Shown: positions 1-14,000 of the stretch, piece by piece | Position numbering within the stretch: the stretch's first letter is position 1 | Layout: the number at the start of each line of letters is the position of its first letter | Assembly (NCBI GenBank): GCA_964247055.1 | Contig: OZ176055.1 | Coordinates: 2,108,001-2,172,000 of the forward strand | DNA: 64,000 bases | Reading direction: 5' to 3' | Source of the DNA: Paragordius varius | Lineage: Eukaryota > Nematomorpha | Notes under the pieces: model-generated | Told to the model about the DNA's origin: nothing | The model's input: only the letters and a program-made list of their open reading frames with translations | Databases searched by the model: none | Made by a program: the position numbers and the translations under genes

Positions 1-1515
1 TTTTAACAAAAATAAATGTACTCCCTACCCCTCGCAGAAAAATTATAAACTACAACAGTAGTAATTGGTTGGGTATTTTAATTGATGTACGTGTACACAA
101 TTAAGTACATTTTTTTTCTATTCACCCTTTGACTCTAAAGGTAAAAAAAATATTTTTAGGAATTTACAACAGTATTTTGATTTGACATTAATAGACTGTC
201 ATTTTGTATACATTAAACGATTCCGTTTGTTTCGTATTTATTATCTGTCCATATTTTTTAAAGGGAACGGGGGGTGAGCTCTAAAAAAGTACAAATTATT
301 ACGAATAAATGTATATATATTTTTGTAATATATATAAACCATATTAAAACTCTTTTTAGAGATTTTGGGGGTAGTTTTCTACCACAGATTATTTTTATTG
401 TAAATCTTAAAAATATTTTTATGATATTGAACCAAATTTAAAAATATTCTATATTTTTAGATAAACATTGTCCAAAATCATCATCTCAAACTTTTAAACG
501 GCAGATATTAATTAATTTTTATCGGCTTGTTATTAGATGGCTTTCTAAACTTTTGTTAATCAGCTGTTTGATTCAAATGCTCTAAACTGCTATTTTAGGG
601 CTATAAAGTTACTTTACTGTGTAAAAATTTACCTAATATATAAGTAAATGTTTATAATTATCATATTTTAGCAAAAAACCTTTCCTGATGATTGATTTTT
701 GCAAGTTGAAAACTAAGGGGCAAAAATTACCCGAAAACGTATTCATACATAAATTTCAAAAATAATGAGGTGTCAACGTTTCAAATTAGACTTAATCTAT
801 CCGAGCATTTAGATATTTTTCCACAAAATATAATCGTTTTAACATATAATAAATTTTCCATATAACATTTTCCCATATCCTCCATTTTTTATTCAAAAAA
901 AAATTATGTCATATGACTCAGATAACTTTTACCTTAATACATGTTTTTTTATTTTTTGAAATTTTTGATTTTTTAGGAAAAAAAAAGATAAATTTAAATG
1001 AGAAAAAAATAGACCACAAAACAGAATTTTTTTTATATATATATTTTTTTTTTCAAAATAACGCTATAATGCTAAGGAAAATTTACATTTTTTGTAATAT
1101 AAATACATACATACCATTTTTTAATTATTATTATTATTCTTACAAATAAGTAAAAATAATAATATCCTTTATTAGCCTTCTTACCTGTATGAGTGTAGCT
1201 CTCTTTTCACATTGACGTAATTTTATATTTAAATTTTTGTGGAAAACAATTTTTGAACACTAAAAAACTATAAATTTAAATTTATTCCTCCAAAACACTT
1301 CCTACATATTGTCGTGGTAGAAATCTTAATTTTTTATTCGATGATATTATATAAATAAAAAAAAATATTTTTAATTAGATTCGTATCTTATGGATTTCGA
1401 CCCAATATTCGATAAAAATGAAGTTATTCTGAAATAACCAATGATTTCCTCAATATTTCTTTTACTTTTGATGATAATTCCTGGACACTGTAAGATTAAA
1501 GGATAAGCTCGTGAA
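1..1515. other. AT-rich upstream region, no gene seen
   Basis: Very AT-rich sequence with only short open frames of low complexity (poly-Phe, Ile and Lys), none showing module signatures or splice-consistent boundaries. It probably holds the promoter and 5' UTR of gene A towards its right end, but I see no defined promoter element. No preceding gene is recognisable on either strand. Confidence 0.5.
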
Positions 1516-1555
1516 ATGCGCTTAAATACGATCCAGCTATTCATTTTGCTTTATG
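1516..1555 (+). CDS. Gene A candidate exon 1 (signal peptide start)
   Basis: ATG at 1516 opens MRLNTIQLFILLY followed by a good donor (G|GTATGT) at phase 1. The next supported exon at 3043 starts with two bases, so the join keeps frame and gives a hydrophobic run ending in VIQFHRN. That is a plausible signal peptide h-region. Nothing else upstream of 3043 offers a hydrophobic start with the right phase. The very short exon and the 1.5-kb intron make this a proposal, not a certainty. Confidence 0.4.
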
Positions 1556-4500
1556 GTATGTTATGTTACTTATTATTTCACTTTAATTAATTTTAAAATT
1601 TATATGTAAATATTTATTTTTTATTACTTTAATTTTATGAAACTTTTTTTATATTTTTTAAATTTTTTTATTTGCCTTTAATTTTTTTCTGTCCATAATC
1701 CATGCAATAATTGTCATTTATTTTATTTTGATACTTTACTCATGCATTTAATCTCAAACTATGTTTAATATCCTTAGGGCCTTTTTTCTAGAAATACTGC
1801 TCTCCCTTTTTTATTATGGTTGTTTTAGATTTTTTTACAAAAAATTACTTTAATAAAATAAAGAAAAAAAAATCAAATTTCGTATAGTCACTTTACATTC
1901 TTACTAAGATATTAATTAGACTTTAGAGAACATAAAAAATGTAAGATCAACCAGGGCGCTTATACTTTTTTAATGGTTTGCTTTAAAGTTTAAATAAACA
2001 TTTTAGTGTCATTTATATAAAAAGCGAAAGCCTTAAAATAAATCTTACTAATTACTAATTGGTTTTAATTTTTAATTTAATATAAAAATTTATTAATTAA
2101 TGTACATGATATAACCTTGATTTAATAGTCTCGACCATATATTTAAAAAAGGAATATGTAGGATTTGTATAGAGTTGTTTTTTATATGTAATTTTACTAT
2201 TACTAATTTATTTATTCCCTCAGTTAAAGCTAAATATGAATAAGATATGTTTTAAAACAGGGGAGTCCAACACTATAATAAATTTAGAAAATCATTTTTA
2301 CTTTGATTTCGTAATATTTTTCATTTGGAACTTGCAGGCTGAAAAAATATTTTCGTGTCTTGAAATCCGAGTTTTAAAGTATAACGTTAGTTTGAAAAAA
2401 GGGCATACCTCATATTTTGTTTTTTCTAATTTTGATTATAAATTCCATTTTTATAGTGTGCATTCAAAGATTTTTGCCGCAACTTAATACCATAAAAAAT
2501 AAAAAATTGGTCATCATACACATTTTTAAAACTCTTAGATAATGTGAATAAAATCATTATTTAGCTTACTAGGTTTATATTTCGATAATTAGGTTTTATC
2601 TTCGATTTTATTGGTAAAGTTTTACGATATATCAGATACATTCTACAATACTTTACAATACTTAAATTAATTGTGAAAATTGACAATTAATACTAGTGAT
2701 AATTTTTATTAATAGAAATAAAAATTAGATTGCTAAAATTTTAAAGATGACCAGTTCTTAAGAAAGCATCCTAAAATTTGGTCTCAAACCGTACAATTTT
2801 CTTTCAAAAATAACCCGGATATATGTTTAAATTTCCATGTAAAAGCTAAAATTTCAGTTTTATTTTCTCGATAAAGGTCAACTAATGATTCATAAATCAT
2901 ATAGGTCATACTTTTTATAGATTCAAATATCAAAATTTTTTAACCAATTTTATGTATTAGGGACAATGGTTTTGATTTTTACAAAAATTTTCAAACCCGA
3001 GACATATAAAATTTATATAATTACATTATTTATAAAATACAGTTATTCAATTCCATCGGAATTTATTGATTGAAACGGCAAATGATGGCAACAAAAAAAT
3101 TAACAAGGATTACAATTTATTTCCGGGAAGCGATTATCAAGTCGATAATTCCCACATCCAAAATTTATATAAACAAGTTGCTCAACAATTCTCTACCAAT
3201 ACTTTACCAAAACATGGCACAAATTTTTTAAATTTCCAACAAACTTTAACTTCTTCGTCTCAGAATTTACAGTTTGACAATAAAAATAATCGACAAAAGG
3301 ATTTCTTAAACAACAATAAATATAAACCAGAGTTTGATGATATATGGATTAAATATGATAGTTTTAATTTTAATAATGACAAAAATGATAATCCTACCAA
3401 TTTTAAAAATGGTAGATATGCTGATCAACCTAAAAATAATCCATTCCTCCACAAAACAGATATAGATCCTACCCTATTTGGTTTTGAAAAAGAGTTGAAT
3501 GCCAAACCTTGTGATAATATAAATCAAATTAAATGCCCCAAAAATGATCACTGTATGCTATGGGCACAAATACAGGATGGGGTAAAAGATTGCCCAGATG
3601 GATCTGATGAAGGTAGGGCAAAATTCATTTTTAATTTTCTAAATCAGGGGTGTCCAACAAAAATGGCTTTTTGCGGGTTGCATTTTGATTCAAAAAATTT
3701 GACGGGCCTCATTCGAAAAATATCCGTGCATTCATAAAAATAATTTTACATATTTCAAACGCATAAAACTGTAAAATGCAAAAACAATAATTTTTTTAGT
3801 TTTTGCCAATTGGGTAGACTCACTCAAAAAATTGTTTAAATCAATTTAGGATTCAATATTTTTGCGGGCCGCGCATAAAGTTTCATAGGGCAGCATGTTG
3901 GACAACCATGTTATAAATATTAATTTAATTTTTAAATTTAAGATATTTTCTATTAAAATTAATTATTTTCAAATGTAACATTTTTACGTACACCAACCAA
4001 ATGACTATACAGTTAAACCTTTTTTGTTAATTTACCAATATTTTAGCATTTGTCACCTACAATAAATCTAGGATCATAAACAATAAAATAAACCAATTGG
4101 TAGGATAAATACAATTTTAAAAAATATAATCGATTTCATCTTAGCCTTTTTAACTTTATTTAATTAATTAAATAAAAATATTGATAAAAAATTGAGACTA
4201 TAAATTCATTAATATACTATTTTTCCCGAATTGTGCATATTGCACAAAAACACTTTTTTCACATTATGCCAAACTCATATATCAAATCATTTTTTTGAAA
4301 ACTATTCAATTTAACTCAAAACATTTGTTAAAAACGTAAATTATTCAATTGAAAACGTCAAAAGTACAGAAAAAACTGAAATTATACGGATAAAACGTAA
4401 AAATATAAAGACAAATACCATTGATAACATGCATAACATTTAATTAAAAAGTATAATCTGGGTTTTTTATTGTCTAATCTCGTTTTTACCAGGACATTTT

Positions 4501-7500
4501 ATTTAAGTTATTTATAGGCTTAAATGGTTAAATAAATTATTATTCTGGGATTAAATCTGAAAACCTTTAAGAGTAAGGAATTTGAAAATTTATAAAATCG
4601 ATATAAGCCACCTACTTTATGCATTTTAAGAACTTATATATCTTACGCAAATATAAATTATTCATAGCCCTTTCCCCCAAGTAAATATTATTTTCATTTA
4701 ATCAGTCAAAAAAAATCAAATTTAATATATAATACAATTTAATACTTTTATTGATTAGCGATTATATTTTTATATATGGGCACATATTGGGGTATTTTTT
4801 ATGATACATATTTGAACATGGAAAAACCATTTTTCCAAAGTTATTTTAGATTAATGATTATCATTATACTTAATAAAAACTTTTTGGTTTCCATGTTTTC
4901 ACTCAATTATAAAAAAAACAGCTGATTTAATAATAGTTTTTGAAAAGTCAAACAAATTCATTATTTTTCCATCAAATAATTTAGTTTGTTTTGACAAAAA
5001 AAACCTGAGGTGGTATAGAGTTTTAACTGATTTTTAAATTTTTATTTTATATAAAATAATTTATAATGAGCAGCATGTCATAAATATATATATATAAATT
5101 TGGCCTATCAAAATATTTTTTAACTTACTTATATTAAAATTTTCTTCCAAAAGTAACAAGGGGTTAATTGACGGTGCCTTTTCACTAATTTTTATTTTTT
5201 GCACTAACATACGTATGACACAGCTGTGTGGAAAAATTTGAATTTTAAAATAAAAGTATTTTTTTAAATTTAAAATGTATAAAGCCAAAATTTATTAATA
5301 CATATATATAAGAAATGGTTTGTAAAATTAGGTCGGTTTTGAATAATACGTTGATTATGTGTGTTAATATAGAATAATGTACATGCAATGTCGTGAAAAG
5401 TTGACACATTTTTGCTTTTTTGGCAAATGTATATATATATTAACATATAAATAAAAATATTTTGGATAAATTGTTTAACAAAGCAATATTTGTGTTTAAA
5501 ATTATTATAGAATGTCATAGTTATCAATTTGATTGCGGTTGGGGATTTCCGCGATGCCTGTTAGAAAACCAGGTTAACGATACCATAGTAGATTGCCAAG
5601 GTGGTTCGGATGAAGGTAGGATCTTGTAATAAATAAAAAGTTTGATTTATATATGTAAAGTAAAATATATTTAGTACGGCGGGTAATATTTAGTTCTTAT
5701 GCTTTTCAAATAATTTTACATGTTTTTGTGTTCATAATTACTGGATAATTTATATTTCTAATTGTTTGTTGAATATTTTGTAAAGATAAATTATTCTTAA
5801 ACTTTAAAAAGTAGAGTTATAAATGTAACATTATTTAAATCGGTTAAATTTTAATTTAGTTAACATTACCCAAACTTATTAAAATAATCAATTGTAATCC
5901 TTTATAAAAACATTTATATGTTTTTAAACATCTTGGATACCTTTAAAATTAATTATTTTTCATTATAAAGAATCTTTTATGTTAAGGTTGTGGCTGGAAT
6001 GATTTTATCTGTTATGATCGTAAAAAATGTATCCCAGTTAACAAATATCACGATGGCATTGAAGATTGCATAGATGGGTCTGATGAAAGTATAATATAAA
6101 AATTAATTATTATTTAAACACCTTTTTTTGCGGTAAAATTTAACTGATGCTTTTTTACAATAAAATGCGATTATATTGTCAGTATTATAAAATCCAAATT
6201 ATGAATATATGAAAAGATGTTAGTAGTGTATTGTTAAAAAAGTATTATGAAAATAATTGAAGTTTTTTTTGGTTTCTTGCCTTATTAAAAATTTAATTTT
6301 ATCATGTTAATATGTTAGATAGAATACTAATAATTTAGCTAAGACCTTTAAAAAGATTATTTAATATTCAATAATACAAGTTTTTTACAATATATATTTC
6401 GACTAAAATAAATTAACGATAATTAATATTGTAGTGTACACACCTATGATATTCCATATTTTTTGTAAAACAAAGTGTGGAATTTTTAAGCTTAAAAGCA
6501 CCAGTAAATGTATTAATAAAATTAATTTTACAAAAAATTTTAATTTTTTGTTTAAAAATGGTATTATATTCTTATGATTAATTTTTTTATCTATTGAATC
6601 ATTTTCTTTCAAACACTTCTTATAGTTTGCTTAACAAACCAATATCAATGCACTTATCCCAAAATTTGTATTCCAAAACAAAAAGTTAATGACGGAAACA
6701 ATGATTGCCCTGATGGATCTGATGAAAACAGTTTTTATATTTTTGAATTTTTTTTCTCATTTTTTTGTAGCTTTTGTAAGTTACTGTACACCGGCCTTAT
6801 CATTTTCATAAACCCTTTTCCTTGAAAAATTAATTAATTTTGATTATATTTTTAGATTTTTTTTGTCAATTATTTATATAATATTGAAAAAATATTAAAG
6901 TAACAATAAATTTTTATCATTGTATTTCTGGATTATCATAAGATTTTCAAAACATTTATAAATTAGTAAATGTTAAAAATCAAACTGATTTAAAATTAAA
7001 GGAATTAGTAATTAGCTTATTAGTATACCATTTGCAGTTCAAATTCACCCTTAAACAATTCAAATTCACCCTAAAAATAAATTATGTGTTTTCGAACTAA
7101 TATAACTCATTATTATCAATATGAAATGTATCTTTATGGCATAGTATATTATTTTTCAGTATTATTTTAATTTTAAACAAATTTCATTTTATAAAAATAT
7201 ATAAAAATATAGGTAATTTTTTATCCTAAAATATATATTTTATTTGAGGGGGAATTGGAATTGTTTAAGGGTGAATTGGAATTATAAATGGTATGTATAA
7301 GCACTTTTCATTATGAGGGAGGCTCCTTAAATATTTAGTAATATATATATATATTTTGAATCATATATTTCTATAAGTTTCAGAATTTTTACCTTTTTTT
7401 TACAAAATATACAAAACCCTATAAATTTGGATCTTTTAGCTAACCGCCATAATTACAAATCATTGAATAACCGCCATCACCCTTTCGCTAAAATCCAGAA

Positions 7501-7967
7501 ATCAGTTTTGATGCGGAGAACACCGCCAAAACATAAATATTCGATTTCAACATCAAACGCAACAACAACACACTATAAAGAAAAACGTAAAAATAATTCA
7601 ACCATATACACCGCCTTAAGGCGGTCAAACCTAAAAAATTCGACCATTATTAAAAATAACTCATCGAAAAAACCTGAATTAAACGATAATGTTAATCATG
7701 GGAATGATGAAATATGTAATGAAAAAAGTTTGGGTACTATATGTGCTTTAAGTACTGAATCTGACATATATGGAATTTGTCAATTATTGCAAATAATGAC
7801 AACCCCAAATTATGATAATTCCAAAACTTCTGTTGGTTGTATTTGCCCGCAAGGATATATACTTATTGAATCAAACAACACGTTAAAACAAAATGCAACT
7901 ATTCCCTTAAAATATTTGAATACTTTGCTAGAAAAGGATCAAACTTACCGATTCTTTTGTGAAAAAA

Positions 7968-8045
<78 letters not shown>

Positions 8046-11000
8046 TTTTATGCTAAAATATTGATTTTGTAGATGCATTTTTTGTTTATAATACATAGGT
8101 ATGCAAACTTTCACATTAATTTTCCACATAATCACCCCCGTGAATTCAGACCAGCATGATTCAAATTCTATTAAATCGAATGAAATCCGAAAGAAACTGC
8201 AACAAGGAGTAAATAAAATTATTTTTAATTCGTAATTTAATTTATATAGCGCTAAAACACCCCAAAAAGCTTTTAGATAAAATATGGAATAACTTTAATA
8301 TTGATTAAAAGGCAGATATTATAATCAGAACCGTTTTCGGTACCTGACCTTTATTTTTTACGGTTTTATAATGATTCATCCTTTTTCCATTTACAAATAC
8401 ATACATAAACTTTTATTTTTTTATAAGGTATATTTTTTATATTCCAAAATATATACCATACAATAAAATGTTAAAATGTCAATAAATGCGCTATCTATAA
8501 AATTTAAAAAACGATTCCAATTTTACACCAATTTCACCGAAAAATAACTAAATTAGATTCCTTTCATACTATTTTATTAAAAAATCATTCCCTAAGAAAA
8601 AGTTATTTGTAATATCTATATATTATCTTATAAAAACAAATATTATTTGTTTTATACATGTATAAAATTTTAGATTAATTTTATATTTCAACACAATGGA
8701 ATATATCATAAACTTGAACGGGTGGATGTTGGAAAAATTATTGTGAAAAATTTTAACGATCCTAAAAACGGCAACAATATAAATGAATTGCAAAATATCC
8801 AGGAAAATAATCTAGTCCTATTGGCTACAACACACTTTCATACCATAAATGTAATTATTTTTACTTTATTATATACGGACAAAACATAAAAATATAAAGT
8901 AAAATATTTTTTTTTTCAAAAGACAACCATACTTTTTTAAACAGTTATTTAATTACATTTGGAAAATATAAGATTGATTGTGTTAGCCCTATGTATCTCT
9001 ATATCACACTTACCATTTTTATACAATGAGTTATATTCAAAAAAATCAAGATTTAAAAAGTATGGTTGTCTTATAGGAAAAATATTTGTCTTTATATTAC
9101 GTTTTGTCCGTATAATTCAATTTTTTACCGTAAATTATTATAATAAAACCACCCTTAAATTAACCCCAAAAATGCGTATTATACCACTAAAAGATTCCCA
9201 TTTTTCATTAATTTACATATTTATATATCTGTAATCTCTATTTTACTATAATTAATATGAAATAAATTAGAGCGGACCTTATATTCAATAACCCTAATCA
9301 TAATGTTCACATGAAAAATTCACACAAAATATTGAAAATTTTAAATTATTACTTTAATTTTTTATTTTTTTTACTTTTAAGATTTAAGACTTGTAAGGGT
9401 GTTTTAAACATCCATAATGGCATTGATCAATAAAATTATTTTAATATTTTTTTATTAAAGTTTTTCGATTCCCATTTAGATTACGAATGTGAATGAGTTG
9501 AAAAGTTTACTCTCAAACTTTTTACAAAAAACCGGTTACAAACTGTTTGATCTCACCTTTGATTCGGTGGAACCAATTTCAATTCCAATTTCCATTTCAC
9601 CCTCAAACATCAAAAATATATCTATCATACAAGATAAAAACGTGTCAGTTATATCTGATCATCAATTATTCATAAGTAATGACCTAATACCCGATGAAAA
9701 CATGTACAATTCATTGTCTTACAAAGGGCCCAAAAACACAGATTTAACTAATGACGTCTCGTCATCAAACGAAAATATTGGTATCGTAATGAATCCTAAC
9801 TTGAATCGTTCAAATTCTTCCATTTCGACTTCCAAAAACATCTTGTTGATAACTAAAATTGATTGTGGAAATTCTACGAACGGTGAATGCCCCCTCAATC
9901 AATACTGTAAACCACGGTGGTCTAATGACCGCAAAGTTTGGCTTTTTAGTTGTGATTGCAAGGAAGGTTATTTCAAACTACAAACAACTCTACTTCGCAA
10001 CAATAAAACAAAATTAATTTCTGCTTTCGATTGTTTAGGTATATTATGTGAAAAAAAATGTTATTGCTATAATTTTATTTTTTTTTGATTATGAATGGAA
10101 CTATTTTTGTAGTATTTAAAACTCTTAGAGCACCTTTAAATCCAAAACCGATAAAAATACATTTTCTGTTTTTTTAGAATGTTAACCTAATTTTTAATAT
10201 TTTAGTTTTCATTAATTTGTTTATAAATATATATTTTTTAAATTTTAATACTTATTTTATAAAAATCATATAATTCTATAATTTTTAAAATATGGAACCG
10301 AAATGAAAACCATTACGACTTAACACAATAGCAACGGACCATTTTTTCCCAAATTGTTTTTTGACATAAAACACGGTTTATTTTAGTTGTAAACCGGTTT
10401 CTTTGAAAAAATATGTCGAATTGCAATCAGAGATGAAAGACTAAAATATACAGTAAAAATTGAAATTATACGGACAAAACATAAAAATATAAAGTCTAAT
10501 GCTTTTTTCTAAAAGACAACCCATACAATTTAAATCTTGATTTTTTTTAAATAGTCATAATTATAAACTGAAAAGTCTATAAAATAGAGATGTAAAATGG
10601 TAAAACAATTGTGTATTTTACGATTATATTACAATGATTTTCATAGGATAAATTATTAAGGTTTAAAAAAATTTACGTTTTGTCCGTAAAATATTACTGT
10701 ATTAAAATAGACTCAACTATGATTGAAGTATCGCTTCGATTTTTACGCAACGGTTACCTGTCCTTAGATTATGGATCCTTGTTTAAGAACACCTCGGTTA
10801 AAGGAAAGCAACAGCTGATAAAATTGGTGGAAAAAGCCATATTGGCTGTATAATTTTTTTTATAATATTTTTAGGTGTGAAAATTGGATTATTGGGTTAA
10901 TTTATTTCTGCGCTAAAATTAGATTAAAAACAGGAAAACTTTGATGAAATATTTTTTTTACTTTTTATGAAAAAATGTGAAAGATTTTACTATTTATTTA

Positions 11001-14000
11001 ATTTTGAATATATTCCATATTATATATATATATATATATATATATAATTATGAAGCATTTATATATATTAAAAAATTTGTTTAAAAAGGAAAAAATTATC
11101 ATAATTTTTGATTTTGATTTTTTGAAAAAATTCTCAAAAAACAAGATTTTATTAAGATTCATATATTTTTATATTGATGTATTTATCTTCTCATAAGAAT
11201 TTTTAAATAATTTTTTTTGATAAATATGATTATTATATTTTTTTACCTCCTAATATAATTAAAATTTATCAAAAAGTTTTATGCTTGTTAATATTTTTTA
11301 CATTTTTATCAGTAATGTATCCTTTATTTTATCAAAAAATTTTTTTTTCGTTAAATGGGTATAAATATTTGGTAGAAAATGGAAAAAACAAGAGCTCTCT
11401 GGTATTAACAATATCATATTAATCAAAAAAGTTTAAGATTATCATAGAGATCTTGTTTTTTCCATCAAATATTTATACCTATTTAACAAAAAAAATAAAT
11501 TTTTGATAAAATAAAGGATACATGATTGTATTTTTGAACCGCAAATATGATTTATATTATTTGAACCTTTATTTTTCCCCAATATCGGTTAAAAATGTGG
11601 ATTTAGTTAAATTATTTTATATTGTTTAATATCTAACAGATTGATTACGTGTTTAAAATGGGCGAAATTAAAACGATGTATTTGGGAACTAAACTCCGTG
11701 CGGCATACCCCGCAAAGTTATTTAATTCTGAATGGCAATCTGGCATAGTGCTTAAATTTAACCTTTATTTTCACAAAACGGTATTTTATTTTTTTTCTAT
11801 AATTTTAATTTTCCTTATTTATATTGGAAATATATTCCTTTTTTAATGTAAACTTTGTCTTGAGTTAACATATAGATATATGTATATAAAATTGGATGGA
11901 AAATGCATTTTGTAATTATATATTACCGATTAATTTTATCCTTTGATTAATTAATTAATACTAATTATATTTTCTAACGTATTTAAAACTAGTACAGTTA
12001 AAAAACGCTTTCTTTAAAAAAAAAATATGATTAATTTTTTTTGTTCAAATCTCAATTTTGCGAATTTTTGATACAATTTTTTGAGTATATTTAAGAAGCC
12101 ATTAAAAATTTCATATTCAAACAAAAGTTTATGAAAATTTCAAGCGCACTATAAAAATTGAAAAAAAACCTTCAAAATTAACAATTTTTTGACTATTATT
12201 GAATATTTTTTGATAAATTACTATCGAATATTAAATAAAAAAGAATGAATAAAAACTTTGTAATTAAACAATACAAATTATACTGTGTATATATACATAT
12301 ATTATTTATATAGCAAACCGAAGTTAAAAGCACACAAATTTATCGCATTTTACATGATCACTTATTGGCTCATGGCAATAAACTAGTACCCTTAGACTTG
12401 TCTTCAGGAGGAAGTAAAAGTAAAAATCAGAATCAACATTTATATGTTGATCCCAATTCAATCCCAGCTATAACGATAGTTAGTCGGACAACTGGTCGGC
12501 AAATAAATGCTTTACTGAGACGTCAAAGAACTTGTAACTTGGAAATTAATGAAGGATGTCCCCAAAACTCTGATTGTCGACTCCTGCGTGTCGAGGGTAT
12601 AGTGTGCTTATGTCGCGTTGGTTTCCGTAAAATCATCAAAACTGTTGAAAAGTTGGACATGAATAAAGCATCATTTGATAAAGGAAGAACCGCTAATTTT
12701 ACTGTTAAAATGACCCAAAAACATAATATTTTCTTAAACTTTCCACAAAATGGGCCAACAAGTGAAAGATATGAGCAATTAACGGATGGAACCAAGTTAA
12801 ATAGCATTGCGAAACGTGAAGAAAAAATGATAGATAAAAGTGTAAAAGAATCATTCGAATGCGTCAGTAAGTGATGTTTTCACATAAATGTTTTTTGAAT
12901 ATTTATAGTTTAAAATAGATTTTTTAATATTTTTTTTGGATATAAAGGCAAATATTAAGAAAGCTTAATAATTTAATTTATACCGAAAAATTGAAACTAT
13001 ATTGTCATCTTTTATATTTTTGAATTTAACTTATAATTTTGCGTTGTGAAATAAGGATAGATTTGTGTAAGTTGGTACCACTCTAAATTTCATATTTTAC
13101 AACTGTAATTATATAGGTTGTTGATAGTAATAATAAAAATACTTCTTTATTATCAATTTATCTATGTTTTGTTTTTACAATGTCACCATTTTACTGGCTT
13201 TAGGGATAGATATGGAGGAATTAAGCATGTACAATATATCAGAGGAAGATTTACATGAGATTTCCAATTCAATTACCAACCTAAAAAACAAAAGTACGCT
13301 TTCTACCTTTTCAAACGTTTCTTCAAATGATTTAACAACAACTCCAGTTATGGGCCAAACACAAAAACGTCGTTTGAAAAGAAGTAAATCGATTTTTATT
13401 TTAATTTTTTTTATTTAATTATTACGATTTTGATATTAATATATATTTAGTAAAAAGACAGGTCCCACATTCTCTGAAATTCACACTGACTCAAAAATCT
13501 TCACATTCAATGAATATAACTCAAGTTAAGGAGGAAAGAATATTTTCAAAGTATAATTTTATTTAGTTAAATATTTAATAACCGTAAAAAGAATGGAAAA
13601 ATTTTTAACTTTATAAAACTGAGGATAAAAATGAATTTATATTGCAATATTCTAGGAAATTTGATTCAAAAGGATTTCTCAAATCCGATATAACAGTTCC
13701 GAAACAAAAACTTACGCCAGATAGAGTACAATTACAAGGTTAATTTATTAAATAAAATTTTTCATCCAAAAATTTAAATTTATATATAAATATATATTTC
13801 TGTTTTATTTTGCTTTTTATGTTTTTATAGACCCAAAGCTTGCCTTAACAACCGAACTAATATTTTCTAGTTTACCTGGTTTAGGACTAAATATTAATTT
13901 GTTGAATAATCTTGATTTTCAAACCACGCTACAACATACGGTAAACTCTAAGTTTTTTTCCCTTATTTATTTTATTAAAATTACAAAATGTTGACCTTGA

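Noticed and set aside
7968-8056. Alternating Tyr/Ile open frames through (TA)n on both strands
   Set aside because: Microsatellite translation; the donor precedes it.
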